The position numbers were made by a program, and so were the translations under genes. DNA of 64,000 bases from NCBI RefSeq assembly GCF_031755915.1, contig NC_083387.1, forward strand, positions 5,856,501-5,920,500. The letters run 5' to 3'. The notes beneath the pieces are model-generated. The model saw only the letters and a program-made list of their open reading frames with translations, searched no databases and had not been told where the DNA came from. The stretch's first letter is position 1. Every line of letters starts with the position of its first letter. Positions 36,793 to 49,163 of this stretch are shown piece after piece. This DNA is from Ziziphus jujuba (lineage: Eukaryota > Streptophyta > Magnoliopsida > Rosales > Rhamnaceae).

Positions 36793-37419
36793 ATAATTTT
36801 TTTCTTTAAAAAAAAAAACTTTAGCGTTTTTTGCTCATTCTTAAGTTACATTATAATGTCTTTGGTTTTAAATTTTGTGGAGAGTAATCACGCAAACAAT
36901 AATAGCATATGTTTTTTTTTTTTTTATCAAAAACAAATAATAACATATGATGCTAGATTTGACCCCCCAAAAAAATAAAATGATGCCAGACATAATAGCT
37001 AAAATATTAATTATTGAAACAAGTTTATACTAAAAGGAAAAAAGCAAAAAATAAAAAATAAAAAAAAATTAAAACTTATACTAAAAAGCAAATAATCACA
37101 ATGCTATTTTATATTTTCAAACTGTAATTGGGGAATTTTCATGTCGTTATCATTTTATCACTTTAAAACAAGTACTATACAGTATTTCCCCCAAAAAAAA
37201 AAAAAAAAAAAGTTAAAACCCTGCAGAAACAGCTAGTCCAGAGTTCGGAAACCCAACTATTTCTTAGCTGCCACGTGCCGTTTTGGCGCTAAATACCCTT
37301 CCTTTTAATTCTGTTGGCTCCCTACCCAACGGCTAGTTACCTTTTCCCGTTGAAGAATTTCGTTAGGGTTTTATCCCCACCGTCTGCGATCACAGACGTT
37401 AGTCCATGCTAGGACTACA
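36793..37419. other. Spacer and promoter of the unknown nine-exon gene
   Basis: A/T-rich with several A runs (36808, 37026-37070, 37195-37211). A GC-richer block at 37250-37410, including CCACGTGCCG and CCCACCGTCTGCGATC, precedes the start codon and is likely its promoter and leader. Confidence 0.5.
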
Positions 37420-40400
37420 ATGAAGCGGAGATCGCAGATCCCAACCACTTCACGAAGTTTTCAGGAAGCTTCGAGATCCGATTCCCAAATTCCCGCTTCA
37501 ATATCCCCGCGATCCAAAGGTTTCACCCCTAAATTGTTTGATTTCTTATTATTATATTTTTTTTATATCAATTATTCAACTGGATTTCAGTCATACATAG
37601 AATTAGGATTAGGATTTTCAAGACGTTTGTAATTGGATTTAGGTTTTTTGTCTTTTTTTTCCTTTCCACGTCCTTGTAGATTTGAGCCGCAAGAAAAGAG
37701 TGAGATTTAAAGATCTCGATGATGCCATACCCTGTCGAGCAGATAATGATTCTGTGCACGTAGAAGCAGTTCAGCCCCTAACATGTGAATTTCCAATTTG
37801 TTTTGCTACGCTTAGATCTACTTAATTTTTTTTCAGGGCGTATTCTGCTGTGCATTCTTTGGTTTATTTGATTTCTCATTCTCTAATTTTTAGATATATT
37901 CAAGTTCACATATTTTCATTATTAAATCAATTTTCTGATATGATAAAAGTTGTATAAGCAGGTGATGGTGCAAAAACTTCTGAATATGCATTCTTTAAGA
38001 AATTAAAGAAAGATGCAGGTCACGAATTGGGTTCCCATCCTTTGAATAATGACTCAAAACAAATCCAAGCAAAAACGTTGAAGTCGGTGAGCTGTTTTGG
38101 AGGTGACTTATTAAGCTAGTGATTATAGTTTTTCATTTCTTTAAAGTGTTTACCAAAACCATGCAAAGAAGTTCCCATCTATTGCAAACTACAACTGCAT
38201 TCTTTGTTGCTCATGATTAAGTGCAGTTGCACATAATTTCTTGCCATCTAAATTTGCTTATTACATTTATGACGGAATGTTTATGTGCAGAGAGGACCAA
38301 GATTGTCGATGATAGCTGTAATAAGGGGATCAAGTACTCATTTCCGGTTGAAAAAGCTACACCTGTGAACTTCTATTCATTTGACTCATCGCTTGGTAAT
38401 GCATTAAAAAATTCAGGTGTGCACCATGTGGAGGAGGAGCTTTCATGTTGCTCTTCTGATTACTTACTTTTGTTAAAATAGATTGTCCGTTGTCAGGAGA
38501 AAAAGGGGAAATAGAAATTACTTTCCCGCATGGTAAAGTCACTTGTGATAATTGGGACTCTTATTGTCTTCACATATACGCAAACACTTGTTCTGATTGG
38601 TTTGACAAAATCCAGTCTAGTATTTCTTTCATCTCTTTGTTTTACAATCTTGCTTGATCATCTCATAAGAAGTGGTCAGATCTCCTCCTATATGGCTGTC
38701 TGTGTATTGTTTGCTTGATGAACTAATTTCATTGGAGATTTTGGTACATAAACTCTATGTTAGTGCTTGTAATATGACAATGGTGTTAATTTGAATTGCA
38801 GATATGCCATAAATTTTAACTGCAAATTAGGTTTTTCATTTCTTTTTGTTACAGATGTGATCATGGAGAAAGGCTGGACAAAGTCAGACCATCTGCATAG
38901 GATACATGAAGATATGGAGGAAGATAACAATGCCTTGAAACCTGACGGTAAATGTTTGGTGAAACTTTTACATTGTTGCTTATGCTTTCTTTGGCCTAGG
39001 GGCAAGGGTTAGTGTGATAAAATCATAAAAGCACAGAACCTTATGGTTTAAACAAAGGTCTATTACAATTTTCCAACTTTTGTCTTCGCACCTGCTTGGC
39101 GAACCCAAGAACCTCTAGTTTTTCCCTTACTTGATGTGTTGGGATATTAATTTCAAATTAAAACTTCTCTGGGTGGAAGAATGCATTTTTAAATATCATC
39201 AGTACGAAGGGATATATCCTTTTTATGCAAAAAACTAAGAATGTCATTGCATAGCATACTACAAACTTAATTTAAATCTTCAGGGACTAAATACAGGCAT
39301 GCAGAAACTTTTATTAGGAAGAGACAGAAACTATGTCAATGGGTTGCAGCTACCTCATATCCTGATATGGATGGAATTTATTCAAAGGGGTGAGACATTT
39401 GATCATTACTAATTTCTTATATATTTTCTATGCCCCATATTAATGAAAATGGACTTTTTCTCAGGTACAATATCATTTCTGCACTCCTTGGACGGCTGGT
39501 GCCGAAGAGCAGTGAGAACAATGTATACAAAGTCAATAATTTGAATGGACATATGATCTTCATTTTGGGGGGTTTAACTAAGCCAAATAAATTGTTTTTG
39601 CAGAATCTAAAGGAACAAAAAGTGGGGCAAATGGAAACTAATGCCAAATCGTCATCACTTGTTTCCTCTGAATCAGATATTGACTGCGTGAATATTCAAC
39701 TGACTCCTACCAGAAAATTAGTCGAACATGAATGTGGCCGCTACTTTGTTGATTCTATATCGTCTTCTTGGGCCAATAGATCAGGAGGGGGAATTCCATA
39801 CTTGGACTCTGACTCTCCAACTAGGTATGCTAATGAAACGCAGCATCACTGCAGAATATGGGAATCTGACTCTGCATTAAGAGGTGGCATTTCGACTTTA
39901 TGTGCTGAAAGTGATTTTACCTTTCCAATCTCTAAGTATGGGTCTGTTAGTAATCTTAAAGAGCTTGATCTCTTCTGTCATCCAAATAGATATTTGGTTG
40001 GAAGAGAGTTGGACATGCCTATGCGGGACTGGGATTTTGACAACATAAAGGATGAAAAAAACTTATCTCTAGCTCACAACCATGAATATGGGAGACATCT
40101 TCTTGAAGGCAAGGACGATATAATACCAGATCCTAGCCATTTACCATTAACCTTATCGTGTACTCCCAACCATTTTACTGCAAAAGATTGCCATAATGAT
40201 AATGGAAGTGATGGTGGCAGCAACTTCTTTACTCCCCACCACAACAACTGGTTTATGAGCAAAGTTATCAAGGAGGGTCATGATTATCCTAATACAGAAG
40301 CTCTCCTATCCTCTGAGCTTGTTCTTGATTTAGGATTGAAATGCTTTCCATTAACTGGATTCCCAAAAGAGCATGTTTTATCTACTGATCAAGCTCTACA

Positions 40401-40656
40401 ATTTCCAGGAATGGAAGACATTTCTTCCCACCTTCTTACATATGATGGTTATGATAGTTGCTTGGGCGACACAAATCATACAGGAACCCGTGCTCATTTT
40501 AGTGAAGATAACCTTAGCATCCATGACTATCCATCCTTTGAATTCCAGTTATTTCAGGACAGAGAACAGACATGGCCCTTGCTGCTTGATAAGTCAAGCC
40601 AGGATGGAGTTGAAGAATGTATGGATTTTGGAAATTGTAAACTGAATTACATTTGA
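37420..40656 (+). CDS. Unrecognised plant protein with KKRVRF motif (9 exons)
   Basis: I do not recognise the family. Exons by splice signals and frame: 37420-37519, 37680-37784, 37962-38086, 38293-38416, 38497-38532, 38855-38947, 39284-39389, 39465-39522 and 39604-40656, in frame for 599 residues. The basic N-terminus (MKRRSQIPTTSR) and DLSRKKRVRFKDLDDAIPC (residues 34-52) suggest a nuclear protein. The KKRVRF at 38-43 fits the RVxF docking motif for protein phosphatase 1. A central basic block reads KYRHAETFIRKRQKLCQWVA. The last exon, 351 codons, is acidic and rich in Ser/Asp/His, with no membrane segment. The 81-base intron 39523-39603 has no in-frame stop, so a 626-residue form is possible. 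Exon 2's donor and exon 4's acceptor (after GTGCAGAG) are the least certain. Confidence 0.7.
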
Positions 40657-42719
40657 TGATATGATAGATAGATTTTCAAGTGTGGTTACAATTCTACAAT
40701 GTTGAATTGAAATATTTGATTATCAATTCATGTTTCGAGTTGCTAACTAACAATTTTATCGTTGCATCTCAAGTATCATTGCCAAATCTACGAATTCTGA
40801 CATGGAGAACTTTTGAAAAAATCAAATAAGAAAAAGAAAATTGAAGAAGGCTATGTCATTGGTGAAAAAGGTAGCCTGAAGTGTGGGCATTGTTCTTCAA
40901 ATATGCCTTGTTATTTCTAGAGTTTAAAAGTTATCCAGCACTCAACGTTGGAAGTCACTAGCAAAAATATCAGCGATAGACAAAATCGAAAAGTTTATGC
41001 TGTTTTGTCTACCTTTAAAGTATACAATACACTTGACATTGAAATTTGAAAAGCAAAATTTATTTTTCCTTGTTATTATTATTATTATTTAGTTATGGGT
41101 TATTGTTAGAGTTAGGTATTTTAATTTTTATGCTCTTATGCTCTTATATATCTTTAACACAACAAAAAGAAAAAATTGAAAAATGTACATTAAGGAGAAT
41201 TTCATAAACTTAAGTTATAAACTTAATAGGTCTTCTAAATTACATTTATTATACTTTCTGAGTGGCCTATTTTGTTTGGTGCGTTTCATTAGCTGGCGCT
41301 TAACAAGAAAGTGTCTTTCTCTTGTCAAAGGAGAGATGTCCTACGGCATAGAATTAAGTTTCATCTCCAAGCCTAATAAAGATAAAAAAATTTGATACGC
41401 CAACTCTTTTATATTTTTTAGGAAGTTAAAAGTTTTGTCGGGGGTTTTCCCTGATTCATCTCAAAGAAAAATCCAACTTTTCAAAAGGGTCTCTTTTGCT
41501 TGCTTTTGCTGCATTTGAGATGGTAGAAATGGGATTTAAGGTGATGTAATATATTCAGCAGACTTCTTAAAAACAACCGCTTTCAAGTTCCATCCACTTC
41601 AAGAATTGATTATACCTTTTTATTTTCCTTACAAATTGTTTCCTTCAGCAACAAAAAATAATATAATAGATGGAAAATCATCCCAATTTAAGGAATTGTT
41701 ATTTGTTTAGAAGTTTTCTAATTTAAGCATCTTTCATATTATAATTTATACTTGAAGAAAAAGGAAAAAAAAAAAAAAAAAAGAAGTGAAAATGAAAATG
41801 AAAGATTTTGTAATTAATGATTGAAAATCAAGTTAGTTTTGAAATTTAAGTCATTGACATAAATCGAAAGCAGTAGAATTGTCCAATTCCAAAAACTAAG
41901 GTAAGTTATATTGATTATGTAATCTTTATGAGGATAGTTTCTGTCACCTGTCCCCCTAATATGTGAGAGTTGAGAAAAAGACAGGCATTAGGTAAAGTTA
42001 TTTTAGTAGTTTGAAGTAGGTGCAACTGAGGAGGAAAAGTGTAAAACCTTCCATCATATGTTGGGTTTTGCTTAATTTCTTTTTTACTTTTCTCCTTACA
42101 AAATTCGATCATTTTCAACTATTCATAATTCATTCTAGATTCCCTAATGACCTGAAATTGATTTCATAATTACAACATAGAATAGGTTAATTTTCCCATG
42201 GCATCCAAATTTTTTTTTTTAACTTAATTTTTTGCATACAGTAAATAAATGCATGTTTGCATGGTCCACACACAAATGCATATTATGCGTCAGAGTCATA
42301 CGTCGTTGGATTGTGGTGAATACAAGTTTGGAAAATTCCTCATCACCCTCCAAATCATTGATTGAAAAATATTCCATTCAAATCATAATTAGTAGTTCGG
42401 TTTTGTTTTTAAAAACTATTATAATTATTAGTCTGTCTTTCTAAAATAACTAAGAAGCAAAAAAATACATAAATCAAACAAGAAAAAGTAATAGCATGAC
42501 AAAAAATAAAATAAAATAAAATTTTACTTTCAGGATAAAAGGGATAGAAAATTAGTGTATAGTTTTTTTTTTTTTTCACAAAATTAAGGATTATTGGTTT
42601 TTTTTTGTTTTTTTTTTTTTTTGGAAATGGAATTATGAAAAGGTTAATTTGGATTATCATGATTAGTTAATAAGATTTTTCTTTTTTGGTAATATCTGAA
42701 TAAATTAATTAATAAGATT

Positions 42720-43015
42720 TACGGCATGATTGAAAATTCCACGGTTAAAATTTTCACCTGCACGATCAGAACTGCTGGATCCACTTTGCCACGTATGCAA
42801 CCCCCACTCTGTCTGCTGACGTCATCTAACTTCCCACTCCATCACCACCCCCATTCATTTCTTTCACATTCTTCCCCACGCGCAGTCTCTCCGCTCCTCC
42901 CTCTTAGCTCCCATCCCCATAGACCTGTTTTATATTTTTACCATTCTACCCCTGCCTTTTTAAGCATATTTCTTCGCACTTGAGATGGTCGTGATGTCGC
43001 GGCAAGATTGGCTCC
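42720..43015. promoter_or_regulatory. GC-richer promoter-like island without a gene
   Basis: This block is far less AT-rich than its flanks and pyrimidine-rich on the plus strand. It has a palindromic TGACGTCA (42817-42824), a GCCACGTATGC, a long C/T-rich stretch and a TTTTTAAGC TATA-like site near 42958, followed by ATGGTCGTGATGTCGCGG at 42984, which opens only a 16-codon frame. It looks like a promoter and leader whose coding part is missing or not recognisable. Confidence 0.35.
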
Positions 43016-43541
43016 CCCCTGGAATCCAACTATAAATATTCTCAAATCTGAAATTACCAATTTACCACAAAAGATGTTTCACCATTTATACAATTCTCAA
43101 AATTCAATATTCTATCAAAAAAAAAAAAATTTTTTTTCTCAAAATTCAATAAAAATCCTAATTTTTTATAACACTAAAATATTAATTAACTGTTCAAAAT
43201 TTCAACCTACCTGCGTAATGTAAATGTTTGCTGGGTCAAAAATATATATTTAAATTTTTGTAAAAAGGTTTGAAGAGTTGTAATTTCTTTTTACGTTAGG
43301 TGAAAAGAAAATTATAATTAGAATACCAAAATAATAATAATAATAATAATAGTAATAAAAAGTAGTTTAGTTCCAGCAGTTGTAATTGCCTTTTCAATAT
43401 GATAGAAAGCAAATCTGTATATTCTGTTTTCCTAATCAACTCAATTAAATATTATGCAAATGGTACAAAGTCTTTAGAATGTCCTTTCCTTCAATAATAA
43501 TATCTGTATAACAGTTGATCTGATATTATAAAAACGTAAAG

Positions 43542-43603
43542 AAAGAAATATATATTATTTGTAAGTCATCCAAAAGAAATATATATTATTTGTAAGTCAT
43601 CCA
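43542..43603. repeat. 31-bp tandem doublet
   Basis: Two copies of AAAGAAATATATATTATTTG followed by TAAGTCATCC, period 31. Intergenic. Confidence 0.85.
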
Positions 43604-44890
43604 CCTGTTGGCATTTTTTTTTTCTTTTTTTAGAAGTTAATATATTACATTATTGATCTACGTAGTATAAAAAATATTTTATAACCAGCTTTTTGCCACT
43701 ATAGTCCAAATGCTGCCAAAAGAACTAGGGAATTGACCTTTTCTTGCTTATTCCAACTTTTTTTTTTCTGCCTAATCAAGTCCATAATCTGTGTTAATAC
43801 CAAACCCAGAAACTGGAATAGTGAAAAACAGTCTCAGAGAAAACAAAAGGATGAGTCATTTTCATAGGCATGTGCAGTCTCTGTACTGCCCCATCCATAA
43901 AGGATAAAAGATTTGTGGCCCATTCCAGATTTTTTGCCGGATTAATTCGCTAATCACATAATCAGCTCAATCAACATGAGGTTTTGCCATAACATGCCTA
44001 CTTTTAGCAGTATTTTGGCTCCTTCTGCTCAATTTTGCCCTACAATTGTGGGAAAAACAGACAAATTTTAAAGTTTTTAAAAGGGAAGAAAGTGACTTTG
44101 CCAGTGTTTTGGCATTTTTCATATGTTATTGTTCCTATTATATCTGACTAATTGGTCATTTTTAATTTTTAATTTTTTTTGAAAAAAGAACATGGTTAGA
44201 AAAGAAGAAATTACAAAAGGTAAGAATGATGAGAATGATTTAGAAACTTTTTTAAGAGGTGCTCAGGTGGTTTCCATTATTATTTTTGGATCACCTCAAA
44301 AAATAAAAATGATTATGAATTTGTGACATTGATTTAAAAAAAAAAAAAAAAAAAAAAACCAGCTTAAAGTGAAAAATGATGAAAAATTAAAAGGCCCACA
44401 AGTCTTCCTTTTGATTATGGGCAAAGAAGATCTTGTCTTGTAAGGTCATAGAGTGGTTTGGTTGGTAGTAGGTCCCTGTTACCTAAACTTGGCTCGAGTA
44501 TTATGGTCAATGTCACTGATTTTTATCCGTTGAGATTTTAAATTGCTCTCCTTGACTCATTGCTCATGATTTCTGTTTCCCCTTCTCTTTTTTTCACCTA
44601 GAATTTTTTTTTTCCCCATGTACTAATACTACTTGATTTTGACAAATAAATTATTATTTTTTTTAATAGAAAACAAAAGAATTTCAAATTTACAATCATT
44701 CTTCGATTAAACGGCTGTCCATGCAAGATAACAAAAAGTAGATGAAAAATGAACTAAGCTCCTTTTTTTTTTTTTTTTTTTTTTTTTAATGTGAGAAATG
44801 GACCATATGATAAGGTTTTTATTCTGTAAAATATGTCAAAATCTGATCATCTTTTTCTGCCCTTTACGCAGAACTAGCCTAGAAGGTGAG

Positions 44891-44921
<31 letters not shown>

Positions 44922-47874
44922 TGTTTACCAACCCTTCCACCCCAAAAAACAAATAAAAAATTAAAAACAATGATTCTCTAGTAAAAGAAGAAAGTACTTC
45001 ATTTTATAGCAAATACATTGCAATTTTTAGGATATCCATATAAAATATGGATCTATTTTCCAGGGTCCAAAACTTTCCAATCCAATTTAACCCAAAAAAA
45101 AAAAAAAAAAAAAAAAACTTTCCAGTCCAAATTCCAAACCGCGTTGTTAAGAAGTCTACAGACAAGGACGAAACTTCGAATCAAGTTTGCACCGAAATAT
45201 TCATACCGGGCTTCCTACTAAATTCATTAATCACTAAGCTACTGAAAAGACACAGTACGCTTTGCATTGGGACCATTATACTTTGTTCTTTTATTAAACA
45301 TTTTTTCTATTTATTTATTTCCTGAATTTTTGTAAGTTGTGCTAAATGATGAGATAGTAACAGATTAAATAAATAAAGAATCTTTTTATAATATTAATTC
45401 AAGTGGTTTTAAAAAAATAATATTAATTATAAACTGCTTGAGAAAAATGAGTGGTGGTATTAGAAAATGAGTCATTCTATATCTCTATCCACGAGTATCT
45501 GAAAATAATTTCTCTATGATGAGTAGGCGTGCAAGTGCATTTGGGCTTTAATGACCTAAAAGAATAACAACAAAATATTAGATTTAATTTGTCTATTTAT
45601 CTTTCAAATAGGGTGGCTAGCTGCTGGTGTGCTGCTGCTAATTGTATTTATATGGAAAAATAAATGAAGCTTGTTGTTGTTGTTATTATTTGGATTTTGT
45701 TGTTGTGATTAAATATAATATTAACGATAATGCATTCTGAGAAAAAGGAAACTAAACTAAAATGTACCATTAAAACGTTGATATAAGAACAATGACTTGT
45801 TTTCTTTTTTTTTTTTTTTCTTTTTTTAAGTATACATATTTATGTGTGTGCGTGTGTGTGTAAAATAAAGAAATTTTTACTTTTTTTGAATAGAATATAT
45901 TAAAAAAAATTGAGTGGAAACTTTCAAATGCCAATTGATGTGAGTCATAAGTTGCATAGTTTGAAAGTTGAAATATTTATTGGTTTGCTCCTTTTTCAAT
46001 GAACATGCATGAAACACAGTTTCAAATTCTCTGGTGTCATTTATTTCATTACAGTTTTGACTTCTAAAAGCAACACATTTCTTCATTTTCTATTCTCATA
46101 AATGTGGACATATACAAACAATTTAGATGCGTTTCAAAATATTGTTTTCATATTTTGCCAAAAATCTAAAACAAATGCTGGAAATTATTACTCGTTCTAT
46201 TATCCCCAAAAAAAAAAAAACCAAAAAAAAAGGTTATTACTTGTCTAAAGAAGTTTTAGTTGTGAATCATTATTTAAAAAAAAAAAATCTATAGAGCATT
46301 TTTTAGCAAATATATATATAGTGAAAGTTTATACTTACCGCATCAGTAATATAGATATTGTCTTTTTTTTTTTTTTAAAATATTAGTAATATTTAAAATG
46401 GATGCTAAATTGATATGACTTAAATATTATTAAGATTAATATTTATATTCAAAAGCTTTGCAAGACATTGTAAGTTTCTTAAAAAAATTGAATAGAAACA
46501 GAAAAATGTAGTAAAATATATAATTAATTAATTACTATTAATATTCTTTTTACACGGTAGCAGAACAAATTTTTGGAATTAGTTATACATTTGTACTATT
46601 TAAGTATGTTAATTTAGATATTATATAAATAACAATTAACATTCAATTACAGATATATTGTTAACATTTGAAACATTCTCATTTTATTGAAAAAAAAACT
46701 TATTTATCACCATTGATGAATGATCATCAATGACACTTATATAACATAAAACAATTTAAATTGTTATTATAAAATAGTTTACTTTTAAAATTTTAATTTA
46801 AAAAATAAAAATAATTTATTTCTTAATTAATTTTTTTTATATAAAATGGTGATCGTTGCTAATAATGTTAAATAACAAAACTTCTGAAAAAAATATTTAA
46901 TATACACATGTATGAATGTATATGCATGTGATCAAAACAGTTTTTAAAATTTATTATCAAATTACCCCAAAAAAAAAGTTTTTAGAACTATTAAAATTTA
47001 TACCCTTTGCTTATATATGAAAATTTACCTTTTATATTATCCCAAAAAAAAAAAAAAAAACCTTTTAGAAGTCCATAAATGACAATATATTTCAAATGTA
47101 CCATTTTGATATTTTTCCATTCCAAGTTGATGTGAAAATGTTTTCCTTTCAATTACTCAAAACAATAAAGCCCCAATTAATATAAACAAAAGGCTTTAAA
47201 TTAGATTTAAAAAAAGCTCCGAATAACAATTTACAATTTTAAAGTAACAGAAAACATTTTATCAAAAAAAAAAAAAAGTAGAAAACATCCATCGATCGAA
47301 ACATGAACATGAGCAGTTAAAAAAAAAAAAAAAAAAAAAACAGAAAAATGAAAAGGAAGAGAGAGTAGATGGAAGTTTCACTCACAAGCAAAAGGGCATT
47401 GGTGAAAACAAAACTCAATGCTTCTGGCAATCTCATCAGAACCTCTAAAAGGTAGTCCAGAATTTCAAATTTTCATAAAATTAAAGGCCAGCAATGCAAA
47501 AAAAAAGAAGAGAAAATATAACAAATTTATTTAATTTATAATTTTATATAAAAGAAATAAATTTGTAATAAATTTAAAGGATAAAAATATTGGTATTATC
47601 TGATTATCTTTTATTTTATTTATTTATTTTGATTCTCTCTCTAACTGGTTATCCTCGATCAACTCTCGCTACCGTAATCCAAACTAATAAATCAATCACA
47701 ATTAAGCAAAAGCTTTTCAAGTCCGACAAACCGAGAGTCGGTGGAGAGAGAAGCTGAAGCAAAACCAACCCAGCTCCTCTTTTCTCTACGCTCACACGCA
47801 CATTCATACCCACCCACAAGCATAAACGCGCACGCAGACGCAAACATACACCAGGAGCTGCCGATCTAGTCGCC

Positions 47875-47904
47875 ATGTCAGATCCGGACCGGTACCCTGG
47901 CTAG
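47875..47904 (+). other. Upstream ORF 1 (MSDPDRYPG)
   Basis: ATG in good context (GTCGCCATGTC) opening nine codons before TAG, in the presumed TRM leader. Confidence 0.35.
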
Positions 47905-47927
47905 TCCCCGGCCACATTAGCACCGTA

Positions 47928-48047
47928 ATGTCAGATTCCGATGACCTCATCAGGTCGCAATCTCTCTCTCTCTCTCTCTCTATGGAAAATGGCTTCTTCA
48001 AATGTGTCAGAGTTTTTTTTTACATAGTGTGGCCGAGGAGTCTGTAG
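47928..48047 (+). other. Upstream ORF 2 spanning a CT microsatellite
   Basis: Starts MSDSDDLIRSQ, an echo of upstream ORF 1, then reads through a (CT)10 run as alternating Ser-Leu and ends at TAG 48045-48047. If a leader intron starts near 47952 it would be cut short. Confidence 0.35.
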
Positions 48048-48175
48048 GATATCTTTTGGATTTTCACACTACTTTTTTCATTTCGCCGTGGCCTTTCCAC
48101 TCTCTTCGATCTCGCACTTTACGAAGCTCTTGCTTTTGCTGCTAATCGAATCTAATTCTCTCTCTGGCTTTGCTT

Positions 48176-48212
<37 letters not shown>

Positions 48213-48767
48213 AATAGTTTTGGCTGTAACTGTGGCAGCTTTTTTTAAACGTAATATTTGAAACGTAAGATTCTTGGTTTTTGTTTCAATCCACCGCAAT
48301 CATTTATTTTACTTAATTTTTACTATTTTTGCACTGATTTTGCTTCTAAATGTTTCTCATTTTTATTTACTGATTAAGCTTCGAATTTGCTTGTGATTTT
48401 TTCAAGTTTTGGTTAATTCCTAACCTCGAGTTTTGCTTTGATTTTCGAAATTTTGGGCCTTCGAGCATCTAAAGGTCGTTTTACCGAGCTTTTGTGGGCG
48501 TCAATTAATTTAAATGTAGCTAAGTTGAGACTGTGATAGGTGTTTTTTTTTTTTTTTTTTTTTTTTTAACCTCCTTCGGGGCTGGGAATATAATATTATA
48601 TTGAAAATTACTTTTGGTTCTGTGATTTAGAGATTGTTTTGTGGATTGTGGTATTGAAGCATAAATTGGTGTGACTTTTCAAGTAAATATGCTGGATTTT
48701 CAGTCTGCATAAACAGTTGACATGTCTCTGTTTTCCTCTTGAACCAAGGTCTTCTTTGAACAAATGA

Positions 48768-48774
<7 letters not shown>

Positions 48775-48810
<36 letters not shown>

Positions 48811-48834
48811 CCACCCCCCCCCCCCCCCCCCCCC
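48775..48834. repeat. (TC)17 plus C21 tract in the TRM leader region
   Basis: A TC array (48775-48808) passes into CCCCCA and then 21 uninterrupted C (48814-48834). On the minus strand this is a long G run able to form quadruplex structure. Such a long C run is also prone to sequencing or assembly length error. Confidence 0.9.
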
Positions 48835-49163
48835 ATAGCCGTACGATTTGTTCCCTAAGAGGTTGTAGCTTATATCGCCCAAATCTCTCGGTTCTACTTG
48901 GGCTTGGAGCTTGTAGCCTTCTGCTAAGAAGGCGTTGAGAAATTGTTTTTCTTTTCGGTGAATTTTGTGTTGTTTTTCTTTCAAGCCTTTATTTGGTACA
49001 AAATTACATCGTGTTTTCTGGCCTCTGTGTAAGCTGCCCTTTTTGCTCAAGAGAATGAATATCTGTTCTCACAGATCTTTTGCTTCCGTCTAAACATTAA
49101 CTACCTAAGCGAGAGGTTGCAGTGGAACTTATTTGTCCGAACTTTGTCACTGCAGGTGTTAAA

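Larger units (their letters stand above)
40657..47690. other. Gene-poor AT-rich spacer
   Basis: No exon chain or recognisable protein family on either strand. It holds many poly-A/T runs (42180, 42560, 44339, 44765, 45095, 47040, 47320), an AT run at 44900-44921, a 31-base doublet at 43542-43603 and a GC-richer island at 42720-43015 described separately. The end of this stretch leads into the promoter of the TRM gene. Confidence 0.55.
47700..49163 (+). promoter_or_regulatory. Promoter and long leader of the TRM gene
   Basis: A GC-richer block (47690-47960) resembles the start of a 5' UTR, with two short upstream ORFs. The following 1.1 kb, before the start codon at 49164, is T-rich with CT and C runs and probably holds a leader intron. 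Possible acceptors are CTCACAG at 49066-49072 and CACTGCAG at 49148-49155. The exact transcription start and leader splicing cannot be fixed by eye. Confidence 0.5.

Noticed and set aside
39430..39464. ATG at 39430 as start of a 408-codon gene
   Set aside because: The frame is continuous with upstream exons through the acceptor TTTCTCAG at 39457-39464, so this is intron sequence.
42726..42983. 85-codon plus-strand frame rich in Pro, Ser and His
   Set aside because: It follows the C/T-rich composition of the promoter-like island; no domain and no splice partners.
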